Shown here piece by piece: positions 13,701 through 28,700 of a stretch of 64,000 bases of DNA; the stretch's first letter is position 1; the number at the start of each line of letters is the position of its first letter. Location of the stretch: the NCBI RefSeq assembly GCF_001949145.1, contig NW_019091396.1, forward strand, positions 1,184,788-1,248,787, read 5' to 3'. Below the pieces are notes generated by a model that made no database searches, was not told the origin of the DNA, and saw nothing but the letters and a program-made list of their open reading frames with translations. Origin of the DNA: Acanthaster planci (taxonomy: Eukaryota; Echinodermata; Asteroidea; Valvatida; Acanthasteridae). The translations under genes and the position numbers were made by a program.

Positions 13701-16700
13701 TTTGAACAGATAAAAAGCTGTCTAGCAAATGTGAAAAGAGAAACAAAATCCGGTCTGAATTGATCAAAAGTCATATGAATAAATATAAATGCTTACAGGT
13801 TTCGCATGAACCTTTCTAGATTACTGTATTTCACAATGCAGCGACTAAGTTCACCACTGTTGTTGATGTCACAATCCTTCAAACTTGGGTCAGTTTGTTT
13901 GAGGGGGTGGGGGGCAGTTTACCATAGATAAAAAGGACAGAATGCTACACATACATACCTACATGTATAACAGACAGACATTTCAACTGGACAATATATT
14001 TGGAATATTTTAGAACTGACATTCTGGTGAGCCAGTGTTACAGCACTGAGATGGGTTACCTGTTGGTGGAGGTGGGGTACTTGGTCCGGGCCCTTTGACT
14101 GAAAACATTGACAAAAATAAACGAAGTCAAGAGTTGGAATGACACTAAAGGTGTCACCTGACGCAGGTGGAATCTAATTGACCATTGCCAGGGAGGCAAA
14201 TTGGTGGATGACAGGTGATAGGTGAATTCAATCATAATAACTAGTTAAAGTTGCTGAGACAAAAGTAACATTTCTGTCACTTGAGATGGACATAACAAAA
14301 TGCCTACGGTCCCAAACTTTGATTACTTTTGCAAGGATTCTACAATTTCTGAGTGCGAGTTGTTTGACGAGTCTGGACTGTGATGAGTTTGGTCTGTGAT
14401 GAGTTTGGTCTGTGATGAATTTCAGTTGTGATGCGTTTCACTAATGGTGTAACCTGCACTCGGTTGAATATCCACATTTAGAAGCCGGTGCTTTATAAGC
14501 ATGCCCCATTCAGAATCCATCCTAATTCTTTCTTCTCCGACCAGTTCAAATCTTGTTAAATTCTCTTTTACAATGGAGAGACATGCAAATCTCAAGCAAC
14601 CCGGGACTAGAACTACTTTTTTTCAATTTTCTGCAGTAATCATTTTGACTGACTCACTGGCATCTTTCTTGCAAGCGTAGTAGTTCTTTTCGCTGCAGGA
14701 GCGCACCTTCCAAAGTCCGTAGCTTGTGGTTTGGCCCTCCATGCTCACACAGTCATCGGTGCCCAAATTTCCAGGGTTAGCCCAATTGTTATAAACAAAC
14801 TGCAACCAAAATGAGAGACACAGTACTCCAGCATCCAGCATCAAAAACGGCAGTGTGAAGGTGGCTTTCCATATACACATCACCACTTCCACCAAGCATT
14901 GAGTATCCGTCACAATCGCACCCAGGGCGATTTTGACGGCCGAATGCAACACACACATGTGTTATGTTAATGGAATCAATTTTATGTCCATGAAAGTGAA
15001 CGCACTATGTACACAACACACCCAAAAAACATACATAGCGCCTTGAACCTTGAACTCACATCATTCGAGATCAATTGCCAGCGGCATAGCCAGTGGGGTG
15101 TGGGGGCAGAACCCAACCCCATGAAATCTTGTCAGCCCCACTGAAAATTTTGCAAATGGGAAAAAAAAATGACAAATAGAGGGATTTCACAGTAGCGCTG
15201 TCTGCGCATATCTGCATCGAAACCGAGGCTCTCTGTGTTGAACTCCGTCGCGCACGCCCGCGAAGTCGACACAGTATATGCAGTATCCGGTTCATAAGTG
15301 TGATGCCACTTTTGAACCACGCCCACTGCGCATGCAGATACACGACCATGGCAGGTACGTTAGTTTGCGGTAAATTGCCGTTATTTTTTGTTTGATTTGA
15401 CGTGTGGAGTCATCCTGAAAGACTCTTCCACAAAAATTTGCAGCCTGAAAAGTCTGAATTTAACATACCTTTATGTATTTTGTGTCTTGACTCCTTACTT
15501 TCAGTCGTCTGATCGTATTTAGATTTGAAGCTGACACATACAGCCTCGTTTTCAAATGCGGAAGTGCGCAGATTGACGCTAAAAGCGTCGTATTGGGATC
15601 CCTCTATACCTAAGGTCGAGTTCGGGCAGCCTGTTCTTGACACGGGTTTCTTGTTTTCGCACTCAAATGGCAAGAACACAACTCAAGAACACTGTTCTCG
15701 GAACAGGATCACACACCACCTCCTCGTCAGGGTTTTACCGGAACACACGGAAAAACTTGTGAGATTTTCATTTTTGAACAGCGGCAAAAAGTAGAGAGAT
15801 GGCTTCCAAAGCCATAGACAATGGGAAGTTTTGCAACATTAACATTAATTACTTTCCATAACAAAGAAATGAATTTTCCTTTTTAAATAGAAAAGAATTC
15901 AGCCCATCCAAACAATAACTCTCAAGTAACATACATGGCCGCCGCCATGTTGCATGTTACTTGCCACTAACTACCAGCAATAACTAGTTGTACGTTCCCA
16001 GCGTTCCAGCGACCAGCCCACAAACAACAAATCCAGCTGTTCGTGAACATACGAGAACAAGCCGCATGAACTCAGCCTCAATGTAAGCATTATATATCAA
16101 TACACCTGTGCAGCAGAAACACAAACCTGATCCTTAATTGCTATATTGAAATTATTGTGAATTATTTGCATTAAAAGCTATAAATTTGAGCCCTGGCACT
16201 GGAAACTACTATATCCCAATGAAGCGCCTCCTAGTGTTTTTATTTAAATGATAATGTTTCATAGTTTTTAAGGGAAATTAATTATTCCCCCCCCCCATCC
16301 AGCACTTCAGCAGTCAACCCCTATGGACAGAACCATAGTCTACACCACTGCAAATTTTGTGCAGCTTAGCAATTTCATGTGCTCATTTTGAATTGGCAGT
16401 GAACCAAAAAACATGTTTGTTTAAATACCAAACCATTCAATTGACCATTTGCCTTATAGTTACCGCACTGGTTTTCTTTCAAGCAAAATAAACAGGACCA
16501 AAAACAACACACAACAGATAAATCTCTTGCCAAAAATTTTTCTAAAATAATTTCCCACCAGCAAATCTGGCATTTTTCCCAAGAGATTTTCTATGCTTAA
16601 CCAGCGTTCTCAAAAAATTCTTGAAAAACACACTGCTAATGAAAGTACAAGGAAAAACCTTCACCTTGGAGTTATCCGTCCAGACAAAGGTCCCTTCAGA

Positions 16701-19700
16701 GGCTTTGTCGTTTAGTCCCATCCAAACACGTTGCTTGACCACATTGATACGCACTAGAAAAAAAAACAATAAAAAACACCGTAATAATATCTTCGCACAT
16801 GACTCCCTCTTGTTGTTATCATTCCAATCAAGCATTTCACAGCTCTGCGGCCATACCTAATTACTGTAAGTGGCATAGCAGTTTTTGCAATAAGACCATG
16901 GCAGATGTGCATTAAGTAAACACGGGTCACTGAGAGTGCACTGTAGAGTACCAAAGTATGACATCATTTAAACCACAAAGTGTAGTGCAAACGAATGGAC
17001 AGCGCACATGTACCGGTTCAAGCGCTGATTCTAGAGGCAATACCTTTACACACATGGGTCCATGAACTTATTCACTTCAGCAATCATTAGAGAATGCTGC
17101 AGTTGTACAAACCACCAAGAAACTCCTTGGAACAAGAATTCACTTTTCTATCAAATACAGCCAGGCATACTGCTTTCTTCTTGTGCATGATTGGTCTTAC
17201 CAGACATGAAAGATTGCTCGTCATCATTGAGTACGCTGACCAATTCAGCACCCACGTTTTTGCAGTCTTTGTCAGCATCAGCCCAAGTTTTTTTGGTCAG
17301 GACGATATCATAGCAGTAATCTTTGTGGAGATTCCATCCTGGTCCATCACAGTGGTTGGTTACTGTCGGGGGAAAAAAAGGACAAAGAAAGAAAGGAGAA
17401 ATCTTTAGCAGATAGTTTCAGACAAGCAATTTTGTAAATAAATGGTCACAATTTTCTGTAAATAGACATTTTTACAAAAAGCACTAATGCAAAAAAATTG
17501 CATAAAAGACAAGTACGATCACAAGATTTGCATGGTGGGCAGAACAGAGTGATGAAGGTTTGTAGTGCCACCAAGTGAAATCTTCTTCGGAATCAGTGTT
17601 TTCGTCAGCATGCCCAGTCAGTCATAAGGAGACGACAGGGTGTGCCACCGGAAACATCAATAGACAAAAAAAGAGAACAGAAACAGGGGCCCCATTCCCT
17701 GATAATTGTTTATCAGTCCCCCCCCCCCGGAAAACCTGTGATATCCATACCCCACATATTGCTTAAAAATATGTCTTCCTTTAACATTCCCAATACACGT
17801 ACAACATTCTGTGGAGCATGTTAAACGTGCAGCTGAGATCCAAATTTTCTTTTCTGAAATCCTCTTGGAATGAGGAGGTGAAGACCACTACACAAAGTTT
17901 CACAAACTATCTATCGGTTAATCACATCCTTGGTCAAGTGTGTTTATGCAACCACTATGTTATCATTTCCAAGATAAACCTACAACTTCAAGGTTTTCCT
18001 TATGAATTTCTTGATTTCTTCTTAGAACATTAATTAATTTCAAGCTGTCATCCAGCTCTATGTAAGTGAGGAGGGCATAGGTGACAGATTTGAGCCCCAC
18101 ATTTTTCTTGCAGGGACATATCAGAATGTTCGCCCTGCTGACCGATTAAAAGGGTGCAACGTATGTTCTCTGTGTCCAAACAAGTTAATTTAATGCAATA
18201 CTTCGACTTACTGGGATTGGTAGGCACTGGCTCTATCTTAGCACCTGTCAACAAAAATATTACCAAAAAAAGTTACCATCCATGTGTTTGTTTAGAATGT
18301 TTACTGTTGAAATTATTATTCATGCAATGCAACAGTTCTGTAGTAGTTCACTGGCCTCGTTCAGAAGAAAATCTGTTTGTTTTCTAGACGTCTTAACAAG
18401 GATATGAGATTTTGCCACTTTGAGGCTCATTGTGGCCACATTAGGTCAGGCATTTTTATGGCTACGTCTTCCTTTTCAACCATATGCACATTACAGGGCA
18501 CAGCCACAGCTACAAATAGCAACGGTCACTGCATAAAGAGACTTACCTGCTTTTGTTTGACACACGTAGGCTCCAAGTGCAAAGCAGTCCCCAGCTCTCC
18601 ATTCGGCAGTCTGACTATCAGCTAAAAGAGACAAAAATGCAAAGAATGAGTCGTCTCATTGGAAAGGAATAACGTCTTGAGGTGGCAGTTTGAATGTTCC
18701 CTCCCACCCAGTTTTATCTTGTGGATGCGAACCTTCAATCTGTTACCTCATGCAATTATTCTGTCTACTACTTTCATTAACATTTTTTTTTGTACACAGC
18801 GCCATTTTGGCACCTACAAAATACCAACAGTTAAAGAACATCAAGCAAACCTGTACGGAATTTGTCACCATTACCCTGAATACACTGAAATCTCAAACCT
18901 GTGTTGATGAAAGCACAGTCCTTCTTCTGATCTGGTGACGTTGGAGGTTGTCCACTGACCCAGTGAGTGTACTGGTCAGTGGCAGAGGTGCCGTCAACCC
19001 ATAAAAATGTGCCGTCGGTTTCCAAATCTGTCAGTTTTGGAGATCGCTTACAGGTTAGTACAAAATAAATGTTAAGATAAATGAAAAAGGCTGAGAGGGG
19101 TTTGCAGAGGGCTTGACACTGACGGGAGAAGATTTGTCAGTACTAAAAGATTGATTATTAACCTGATCACCCAATCTACATGAATATCTTGTATGTCAGA
19201 GAGGTACATTCCTGTTTCACTTGCTGCAACATTTAAAAGGCTGCTAATTATTGAATGAGTTATGGGTACGGCATCATTTCTCGCTGACTCTTAAGCTCTG
19301 AGCATCTTTAATGCATCGTTTACGTCCGTTATTCAACCCATGAAGAGCAAACCAACTATCAGAGTAGCAAAGAAACTGACATGAGCACATTTCATGTTTC
19401 AGCAAGTCTGCACATGTGCTATTCTAACAGGTGAATATCAATGGGCTGTTTCTCTTGAGCATGCAAATGAAAATGGCATGGAAAAAGAGCATACTCTCCA
19501 GTTGTGTTGATCTGTTTGTGATATAACTGTTCTCAACAAACCTGACGCTCCAATGTAGACCTCGTTGATACCTAAGGCATGCAGGTCACTCAGGAAAGAT
19601 TTGATCGCGTTGTTCTCCACATCCCTGATCAAATGCATACCCAGAGGAAAATGACAAATGGAATTTTTTTTTAAATGACATGAAAACATACGTGTAGCCC

Positions 19701-22700
19701 TGGAGGGATATAATTTCCCTTGGCTGTGACTCATTTCGAATGCCTAACTTCTGCCCAAGAAATGCTGATTTGTGTGTACGAATTATAAATCACAGGTCAT
19801 GCACATGATCTAGGTTATTACGAAGATTGTTCAGTATTTCCTGTGCACTGAACAGTATTTTTGGACCCAAACAATAGCAAATTGTGTGAGCAAATTAGTT
19901 TCTCATAGCCACAAAAATCTACAACGTGCACAAAATTTCTTAAATGAAAACAAATCTAAACTTTTGTTTGGAGAAAGAATAATGCTTACGATTTGATGAC
20001 TGTCAGATAGGCCAGTTGTGCTTCACAGTATACTTTGGCATCCGTCCATGTCCGGAGTGTTTGAGAGTTGACTTGATAGCAATTTCCATTGGCCAAATAC
20101 CATCCTGAAGCGCAGGCACCTGACAACAAAGGTGGACGGAAAAAATTGGGCTTCAACCGGTTTCCCCTAAAATAATGCTCTTCTCCATCAGCACGAGTGA
20201 TAAAAATTTGGTAAGCTTTTCTAAATATATGTCAGGCAATAGTTTGGGTCATGGAAGAATTGATGTATGTGTCTACTCCTGCAGGATCCTGTCATTTGGT
20301 GAGGTTGGGTCCAAACTGGGCTTCCATGGCTACAGCTATGATTCTTGTCAACATGTGCCCATGTTGTCTGCAATCAGTATTACTCCTTCAGATAACCCTA
20401 GATACAATACATGTATTCAGACGTAGCCTTCTCCTGAGCTACTTGGCTTGTGTTTACTGGTAATGAAAAAAAAAGCCTCATAAAGTCCTTTGATCAAATA
20501 TGATTGAAATTCAATGATGGAGATGAAATCACATTATGACAACTACATTATGGAATAACTAAGACCCTTCTGCAAAGGAATCAGTAAGGATTTTTGTAGT
20601 TCTTCAATCGACAATCTTTTTTCAAGTTACTGGTGGTAGGCATTAGGCTAACAGTTTCTGTTTCTGGCACAAAGTTAAATGCTCACAGTGCTCAAGGATC
20701 AAACTCATTACAAATGTACGTTCTATTATGATATCATTTCCAAATGCTCAGCATTTTGGTAATCCAATTTGCCCACTTTCATCACAAAACTGTGCAAAGA
20801 AAACACCATCAGGCCGCACCCCATTTAGCCTCTTAGCTCTCCACTCTGACTAAATGAACAGCCCTCTCATCACCAGCAAAGAAGAGACAGGCTGCTGGGG
20901 GGAAAAGAATTTCAAACTGACACACAAACACATACTAAGACTGCGCATTTCAACATACACTGATGCCCTGGTCAGCCCTTGTTCCTGCACAGTACTAATC
21001 AGTCAATACGTCAACCAGGAACTGGCAGAGTGTGGGTGAAGCATTCTCGACTTAACATCCCTTCCACCGACAGAAGTAGAAGCTCACCTTCTGGTATTTC
21101 GCAGACGAAATCCATCTTCTGAGTGCATTTGCTAATAGTCCAGAGCCCGCTGGTGTCTACGCTCCCACAGTCACCCTCCTGGCCATACCAACTGGTCAAC
21201 AATTGGAAATCAAATGAATTAACTGAGTTATCAAAGAAAAGCTGCACGCAACACTTCATGATTACTGAGGCTGACTCCCCTACCTTTTGACCACCTGTGG
21301 AGAGTATTGTTTTTGGCCCAATACATATTGACAAGCCGGGATGTATCAGCCAACTTTTCAAATCGAACCAAACACCACAAATACTGACTCTTCTGAGAAG
21401 TCGTTTGTACAATAGTCGGGTGAGATTTTCACCCAAACTTGGCCTTTTGCTACTTCCAAAACCTTGGCCCTGTGAAAACTTTGCCTGTACAGCTGATCGA
21501 GTTAGGCACAAAGCACAGTCTGCTTCCATGGACTTGCCAGACTGCATGTTTTTGCGTAAAACTGGGGAACCACTGAAGTGCGATCCCTGTAGGCATGTCT
21601 AACACCACCTCACAGTAAGCCTGATGGAATAACTCATCAACGACCTTGCAAAAGCATATAGCCAGATCATTCTTATACATTCTCTGGCATGAACTGGTTT
21701 TAAAAACATTTTATTCAGACAGAGCGGACACCATTAAACTTTCTTATAACAATTTGAGGGAGTGAGGAAATGATGAGACAAATTTTAGGGGCAGATGAGC
21801 CTCCTAGAAAACCCAGCCTTCTTCTATGAACACTGACCAAGAGTTGATCCCGTATTCCCTTGACGTAATAGTGCCTCATAGTTCAATTCCCCACCCTCTG
21901 GTAGCGAACCAATGGTCTACGAGGTTTCCCTCTGAGAAAGTGTCCTGTCCACATACTTGTTCTTTGGCTGGCCACTAGCCCACTTTGAGAACGAGTTTGC
22001 CTTGTCAAAAGATGATTTGTCTGACCACTGGTATTCACCGTCCGTAGCACCATCCTGTATTGCAAAAAAAATGCCAAATGACAGGAAACGATAGTTTTAT
22101 TGACTGGGCACTAAGGTTTAGTAGGAAAGCCTCTTAAGCACAACTGAAACCTGCCCCTGACTACCATCAGGAACTCAGAAGAAAATCAGCTACTCAATCC
22201 GGGAAATGGCTTGCGACATATTGCCACAGAAATTGAGAGCAATTCTCTCTGCCTGTAAAGGGATTATATAGTAGTACACTCTAAACCGTTAAGAACAATA
22301 CTGTTTCACTATCAAAGAGAAGTGTAATCACTTTTATCTTCAAAAGCTAAGGTGCAGTGTAAATGGAACCTTCGTGGACTGGGAACAAATAAATGTTTGC
22401 TTATTTCACAGACAATATGTTGCGGATGGGGGGAGGCCGAGAAATTCTGCATGGGATCATTTTCAGATGGTCTGCTGTCTCTCTTGAAGTGGTCCGTGAT
22501 ACATTACTAAAATAAAATTGATTCGTGTGATACCATCATTCGGTACCCCCTTTTAATCAATATAAATGACCGTTCTGATCTGGTTATTTTGACTCGTGTT
22601 TCCAGATGTTTCAACATAAGAGCCAAAAAATACTTTTAAGGCCCATTCACCAAGACCTGCCTACCGGAATCATTAACAAACTTCAGCCTTAAGATGTGGT

Positions 22701-25700
22701 ACAAGGAGACAAAATCTAAGATTTAAAAATCAAATTCTTGGAAAGGGGGACTTGTTTTGGGGCACAAAATTGAGGAAGTTTTTTCATGTCACGGTAAGTT
22801 TTTATGACCTGTCTGAGGGATGAGGCTACATTTGGGGGCTTTTTACACGCTTTTTGAAGGAAGCAGAAAGGAAACAAACCATAATATGGCCTTTCTCTGA
22901 TTGTTAAAGAAAGCCTTTTATTGGGGTTTTTTTTGGGGGGGACGTCTTAGTCCCCGTCAGCATGCAACGTACCATCAGGCCAATCCAGTACTTGTACCCA
23001 TGCGTAAGCTGGAGGTTGTCCAGGAATGCCTGGTCCTCTAGGCTCTTGACGTACGCTATGTGTCCACCTGGGTAGAAGGCACAGGTGTCTTCGGCCGTCT
23101 GCCATGTCACTTGGTTGTAGAGAAATTGGTAGCACTTGCCGTTGTAGCTTCTCCAACCGTGGGACTCATCACATTTTGGGATGGAGGCTACCAGAAGAAA
23201 ACAGTCATGAATCCAAGTCATGTACAGTGTACTCCAAATGAACAACTGGTTTATGGGTTTTAAATGAGGGGCTTCTAGTCACGTACAGGATAAATTCCAC
23301 CTCGCCTATTATCTTCATTCTCTGTACCAATCCAGAAATAATGCATGTACTACAGGGGGGTTTGGCTCATTGCCAATCTATTTTTTTAAACGGACCTATG
23401 TCAAAGGTTAGATGCCCCCTAAAAAACATAAAGCATGAGGGGGTCTTGTTTTTTGTAGACAGTTGAACAAAGTGATTAAATGGCTTCACCAAGAGCAACA
23501 AATACATGAGATAACACCCCTTCCTCCAATTTCCAAACCCAAAAAATTCAGAACACACTCAAGTCATCAAAAATCCTGGATTTACCCCCGTTTTCACATT
23601 GGAGACGGGAGGGTAACTGGGATTATTTTTCCGTATCCCAACTTTGAACAATTTCAAAGGTGGGGGAGTGGACATCATTGAACACTACAGGGTGCTGTTT
23701 ATTACACACTGTATACATGGTATACATGGCCGTCGCTAGGATTTTACCCACGGGGGCAAAATGATTTGTTTCACAGAGGGGCGGAAGTATTCATTAGCAT
23801 CAAATTGGTAACCCATTCATGGTAGATGGAGGCCAATCTGAGGTATTTTCAAGCAAATTGGTGATATCATTAGCCCCTTTCCTCCCTTTTTTTATTTCAC
23901 TCAAATTTTCTTTTCCCTTTCCCAAATTTCAATTTTTTTCCAAAGGGGGCAAGTATCCTTCCCCTTTATGCCACCTGGCCCTCGCGACACCCATATGGCT
24001 GTGTATGCATGGAACACACAATCCATTAATAAGTGTGCACAAACTAATGTATACGTTGTTGCATTTCAACCCTGTTTCATAAACTTCTACAAGGAATATT
24101 TAACGTGAAATTTAAACATTTTTAAATCGTTTTTATTCCAATATTACTCAAAGTTCTGCCCAAAATGCCTCCTCAGTTTTTCATTTCTGTAATATGACAA
24201 CTGCCAGAAGCTACAAAAGTAATTTATATTTAGACTTCTACAAATGTTGCAATTGAGTGGAACACAAATCTAGAGGTGTCCTGAAAGTATAGATAGCCAT
24301 GCCACAAGCTACAAGTAATTTACACTGTCTGTAACCATGCTAACACAGTTTGTATCACACAGGCTTTGTATTGGTCTGAAAATTGAACCATCAAACCAGG
24401 ATCAAATGAACCTTGCAAGAAGAATCAAATTAAGCAAATCTAAAATTCAACTGCTTGACACTTACTGCTGTTTCTTTCACAGATGAACGCCTCTTTGTCA
24501 TTACAACTCAAATCGTTCCACTTTCCACTCGGCGGTAAGAAAGTTACACAGTCCTCATTTCCCCAAAACCAGCCACCATTGTTTGGCTCACCGGGATTCC
24601 AGTTCCTTGAAGACAAAGCAAGCATATCAGGGTCAAACTGGTATTGCTATGGGTCTGCCATGGTTCCGAAGGCCCAGTTAAGTTTCATCACTGAAGCATT
24701 ACATGTACATCCAAGCTGCTCTGTCAACTCTCTGAACTACAGTCCTTGGTGTACAATTCATATTAGATCTAAATATCATTAAAAGCAGAAATGCTTGGAC
24801 TGTACATCGGAAAGTGACTTAGTCCCTGACCACTGATGCCAGGAACTGGTTCCAAATTATATGTTCTTACAATTACGAAACATTTTTTAAGGGTTGGATA
24901 GAAAATTCTTCATAAAAAAACAAGTTACATTGAATACTTACCGGTACACGTATCAGTTTGGATAAGAAAATATTGGAAATTTGAAGAAACTTTATACCCT
25001 TTGTTTCTGATTCTTCTTTCATTTTTTACACTTCGGTAGGGTATAGTTTGTGTACTCACACACAACACTACTATTGCAGTAACAGGGGCCAAATTCCATA
25101 CACATTGGCCACTTTTTGGGACATTTTTTTAACCCCAACGATTTTAAAAGGGGGCAACAATATGAGAGGGGCTAGAGATATGAATTGGGGTTCAGTTTGT
25201 TGAAGAAGGGGCCCCTTCTAATTTCCTGCACAAAAGCAATAACCTTTTCCCTCACAGTCATACCATTTTTGTAGTCATCATGGCAGCCTCCAGCATGTAG
25301 TTGATCGTGTAGAATAGTGCTCAAAACATCCGGCAAATTTCTCTCCGAAGACAGTGGGTTTAGCAACGGTTCAACTTCCTTACAATTTTGCAGGTCAGTG
25401 TTTTATAGGCCCACATTAGTCTAAAACAACTGTACTATCCTCATAGAAAAGTGGCCAAGGAGTGTGGATTTTTTTCTGAAAAAAGGTCAAGCTAGGCCAA
25501 AGGTCATCTACAGGTCTCTGCGACTCGCAATTTATGTATGTGGACACATGCTGATAACCTTTTTCAGTTGCTATGATGGTCAAGTTAACATTCTAATTAA
25601 TATTGTGCACCCTCAAGCGCAAAACAAAGAACATGGCACTTCCACATTGAATCATACATCAAACTTACAGAAATCCAAACTACTAAGGCCTACAGTATTC

Positions 25701-28700
25701 CGTGTGGTAGAACCAAAACTAACATCTTGATGTTGTAATTGGACTTTGGCTTAATAAGCAACAAAACTATTCCAGGTTTGTGTTAGTCTTACACCGGAGA
25801 GCTATGGGGAATATCTACAGCCCCACATTGTTCTCACAACAGCCCTATCTCCAGCAATCTGGAATGCTACAGGGATTATCTCAGTGAAGAGCAACAAAGA
25901 ACATGTCTAGCCTAACACAAGAAACGAGGGATGTTTCCAGACTTCAGAGAGCCTTACAGCATGTCGATGTAATTACATACATGTACATTTTACAGGCCTC
26001 GTCTATATCAAAGCCTAAAAATTGAACCGACTCCTTGGATAAGATCCAGACTTGTACTTAGCCTTAGGCCTATTCCCAGAAGCTTGTTCATGGGACCATC
26101 GGACTCGCCCGCTGAAGTAAGAGTTCCGTTATCACTAGCCACCACAGAGTGATAACATGTCCTTAAAATTCAACCTTAGCTGTGGAAATGGTGAAGCACA
26201 TACTTAGAAACACGTAGAATTTCTAAACTAGCCTCACAGGGTTTGTGTTAAGTGATATGTCCATTTATGGAACTCTTTCCCAGACGAATCCCGTGTCAGT
26301 TAGGAACGACTGCAAGGCCTACGTCTAATTCGCCTACACCGCGCCGTACCATTTCGCGGGTTTCCGTTTTCCAATACTATACTCAACTTCGTCTCCGTTC
26401 AGACTTCGTATAGGAAGCCAACCCTTGATTGTGGGCCTGAAGCGCTTAACTTAAATTAAAGTACTGTAATGTTTGGCTCTTTTGCAACCTACTTGATATT
26501 TTGTGGCACTATCAGACTTACTATTGCGCTTATAACCTTGAAAGTCAGGTAGTAAAAACAGTTGCAGCCTGAAGCGGAGCCCAAGTCGAGTATTGGAAAA
26601 CAGCCCTGTACACCATGCATAGAGGTAGCCTACATACTATTTCGTCGATAGTGTCGCGTGTCGGCTAGGGCACGGCCGCGCTGGGTGGACCGCTTTGGCC
26701 ACCGTGATCGCATAGATTCCTACGAGCAGCTTCAACCACGTGTGCCGCTAGGTTGCCTGTTGGCCCCTGTGACCAACTTTTTTTTTTTTAGCTTAAAACG
26801 AATCACTGTTTGATTTATTATGACAACCCAAAACAATTTCATTGTTTGAACATTAGTTCAATACAAGTGTCCGTGTCAAAAGAGACAAAAATTGGAAGAA
26901 GGTGATGACGAAACTAAAACGAGATTGTGGACCAAACTACACACTATACTTACGGAGCTATAAAAGTGCCATCTGACATGATTTTTAATTTCTGTTTATT
27001 ATGATGACACTTCTCAAGCGCAGTAAAAATACAGTCATATCATTTCAATCTCTTGATATAAAATTTCCAGGGCTCTGTGCATTTCCTCGCCCTGCAGAAA
27101 AAAATATGATGTTGCATGAAGATTTTTGCCCTTCCGATGTAGGGCCTATGTCCCCCCCCCCAAAGATTTTGTTTTTTACATTTCATTTATTATCTCGAAC
27201 AAATACAAACATAAATAAACAAAAACAATGCCACAAACATTAAATAAAGATAAACAATAAACAAAACTGCGCATAAACCTGCAGAATCACTAAAAGCGAA
27301 CTAACATGGAAACAATAAATTAACCTCATATAACAAGTAAATACCAGACCCGTAACTAGAACTTTTCGTGGGGGGTGCGAATCCTCAACAAAGCGGACCA
27401 AGCATAAATCTTTTGCTTTTTTATTTTAAAAAACAGCAGGATTCATGAGGTCGTAGGAATAGTTCTTTGGGTGGTTAAAATAAACTCCCAAAGAGGGGAT
27501 TGACCAAGGCGAAAGAATACCGAAGCGCGCGGCATTCTTTTGCACAAAACGTTCTACTGTAGCTCAATATTTTTTTTTCTTGCTTCAAAAGTGGACATTT
27601 TAGTCACATAGGGGGTGCAGATGCACCCCTGCACCCCCCATGGACCTGAATACCATAGTAGGATTAAAATGAAAATACTCCTAGAGTCCTAAGTAGAAAT
27701 CTTAAGGAATGGATATCATTCACCCCTCTGCTCCTATTAGATGTTTCTGTAGAAATGAAGTGACAATGTCTTTCGTTTGGCACGTGTAATTATGTAGATA
27801 TGAAGTCGAAGGGACGTCGTCTTCATGAAAGCTGAACTATCAATTTGCAAAAAAGGTCTCGTTAACTTCTAACTGGTGGAGTAATCTAAAGCTTGATAAA
27901 TACTATATCGCAAAAAGGACGGTGGATTCCTAAGTTCTAGCTTCCGACCAATCAAAACAATGACTGCATTCGTTGTTGACTTACGTGAACGTTTTATCGC
28001 TTGGTGTCTCGCCGTCAACCCATCTGAAATCCTTCTCATTTGGAAGGTCGTGCAAACCCACCCAGTATGCTGATTGGACGCCTGACAGCATCGACATCAA
28101 CAAATTCTAATGTCAAAAAAGGTATTAAAAAGGGCCTGAAAGACGAGATTGCTGTGAACCAATTTATTACATTTTCATTGTCAACGAAAACAATTAGGCC
28201 CAGCTTTGAAACAATGCAGCGAATAAAAAAATTGTTCTGCGCAGAAAGTACATTGTGCATGTGCTGAGCAAGGCAAAACTTCATGGACTGAACGTGAGTG
28301 CAAATATTCTGACGGAAATTTGTAACCTCGTGGGGGGATTAGAGTTTCACCAATTTCTGGAGAAATTAAGAAATCTTGAGACCCATGTATGCTCTTTATA
28401 ATTGGGTTAGAAAATGGACGTCCATACCTCTCTCTGTCCCTCCCGGCCAATTCGAAATCTTGAAATGCAGGCACAAATTATACGAACTGCAATTACCGGG
28501 AGAGTTACTCCAACCCAAAGGGCTAGGGGGACATTATAGCCACCGTTTTTAGAACCTGTGGTACTATGGCACCGTGCTTTCGAGGGGGGTCCTTTTGCAA
28601 ATGAAAAACAAATCCACAATCATAAAATATCTCAATTCCAGGGGCGGACCCAGGTGGGCGTGGGCGACCAAAAATGCCATTAGGTCTTCGTGCTACGTGC

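Noticed and set aside
15066-15349. Possible coding exon in GC-rich sequence near 15180-15340
   Set aside because: The beginning (GGCATAGCCAGTGGGGTGTG) has the style of a dispersed element end, and the frame does not fit the CTLD4 exon chain.
25172-25366. Minus-strand frame containing HAGGCHDDYKNGMTVREK in the CTLD1 intron
   Set aside because: Composition looks protein-like, but it has no suitable acceptor, does not fit between the CTLD1 exons, and matches no family I know.
27180-27330. A-rich stretch considered as a SINE or LINE tail
   Set aside because: Simple A-rich sequence without a recognisable body or target duplication.
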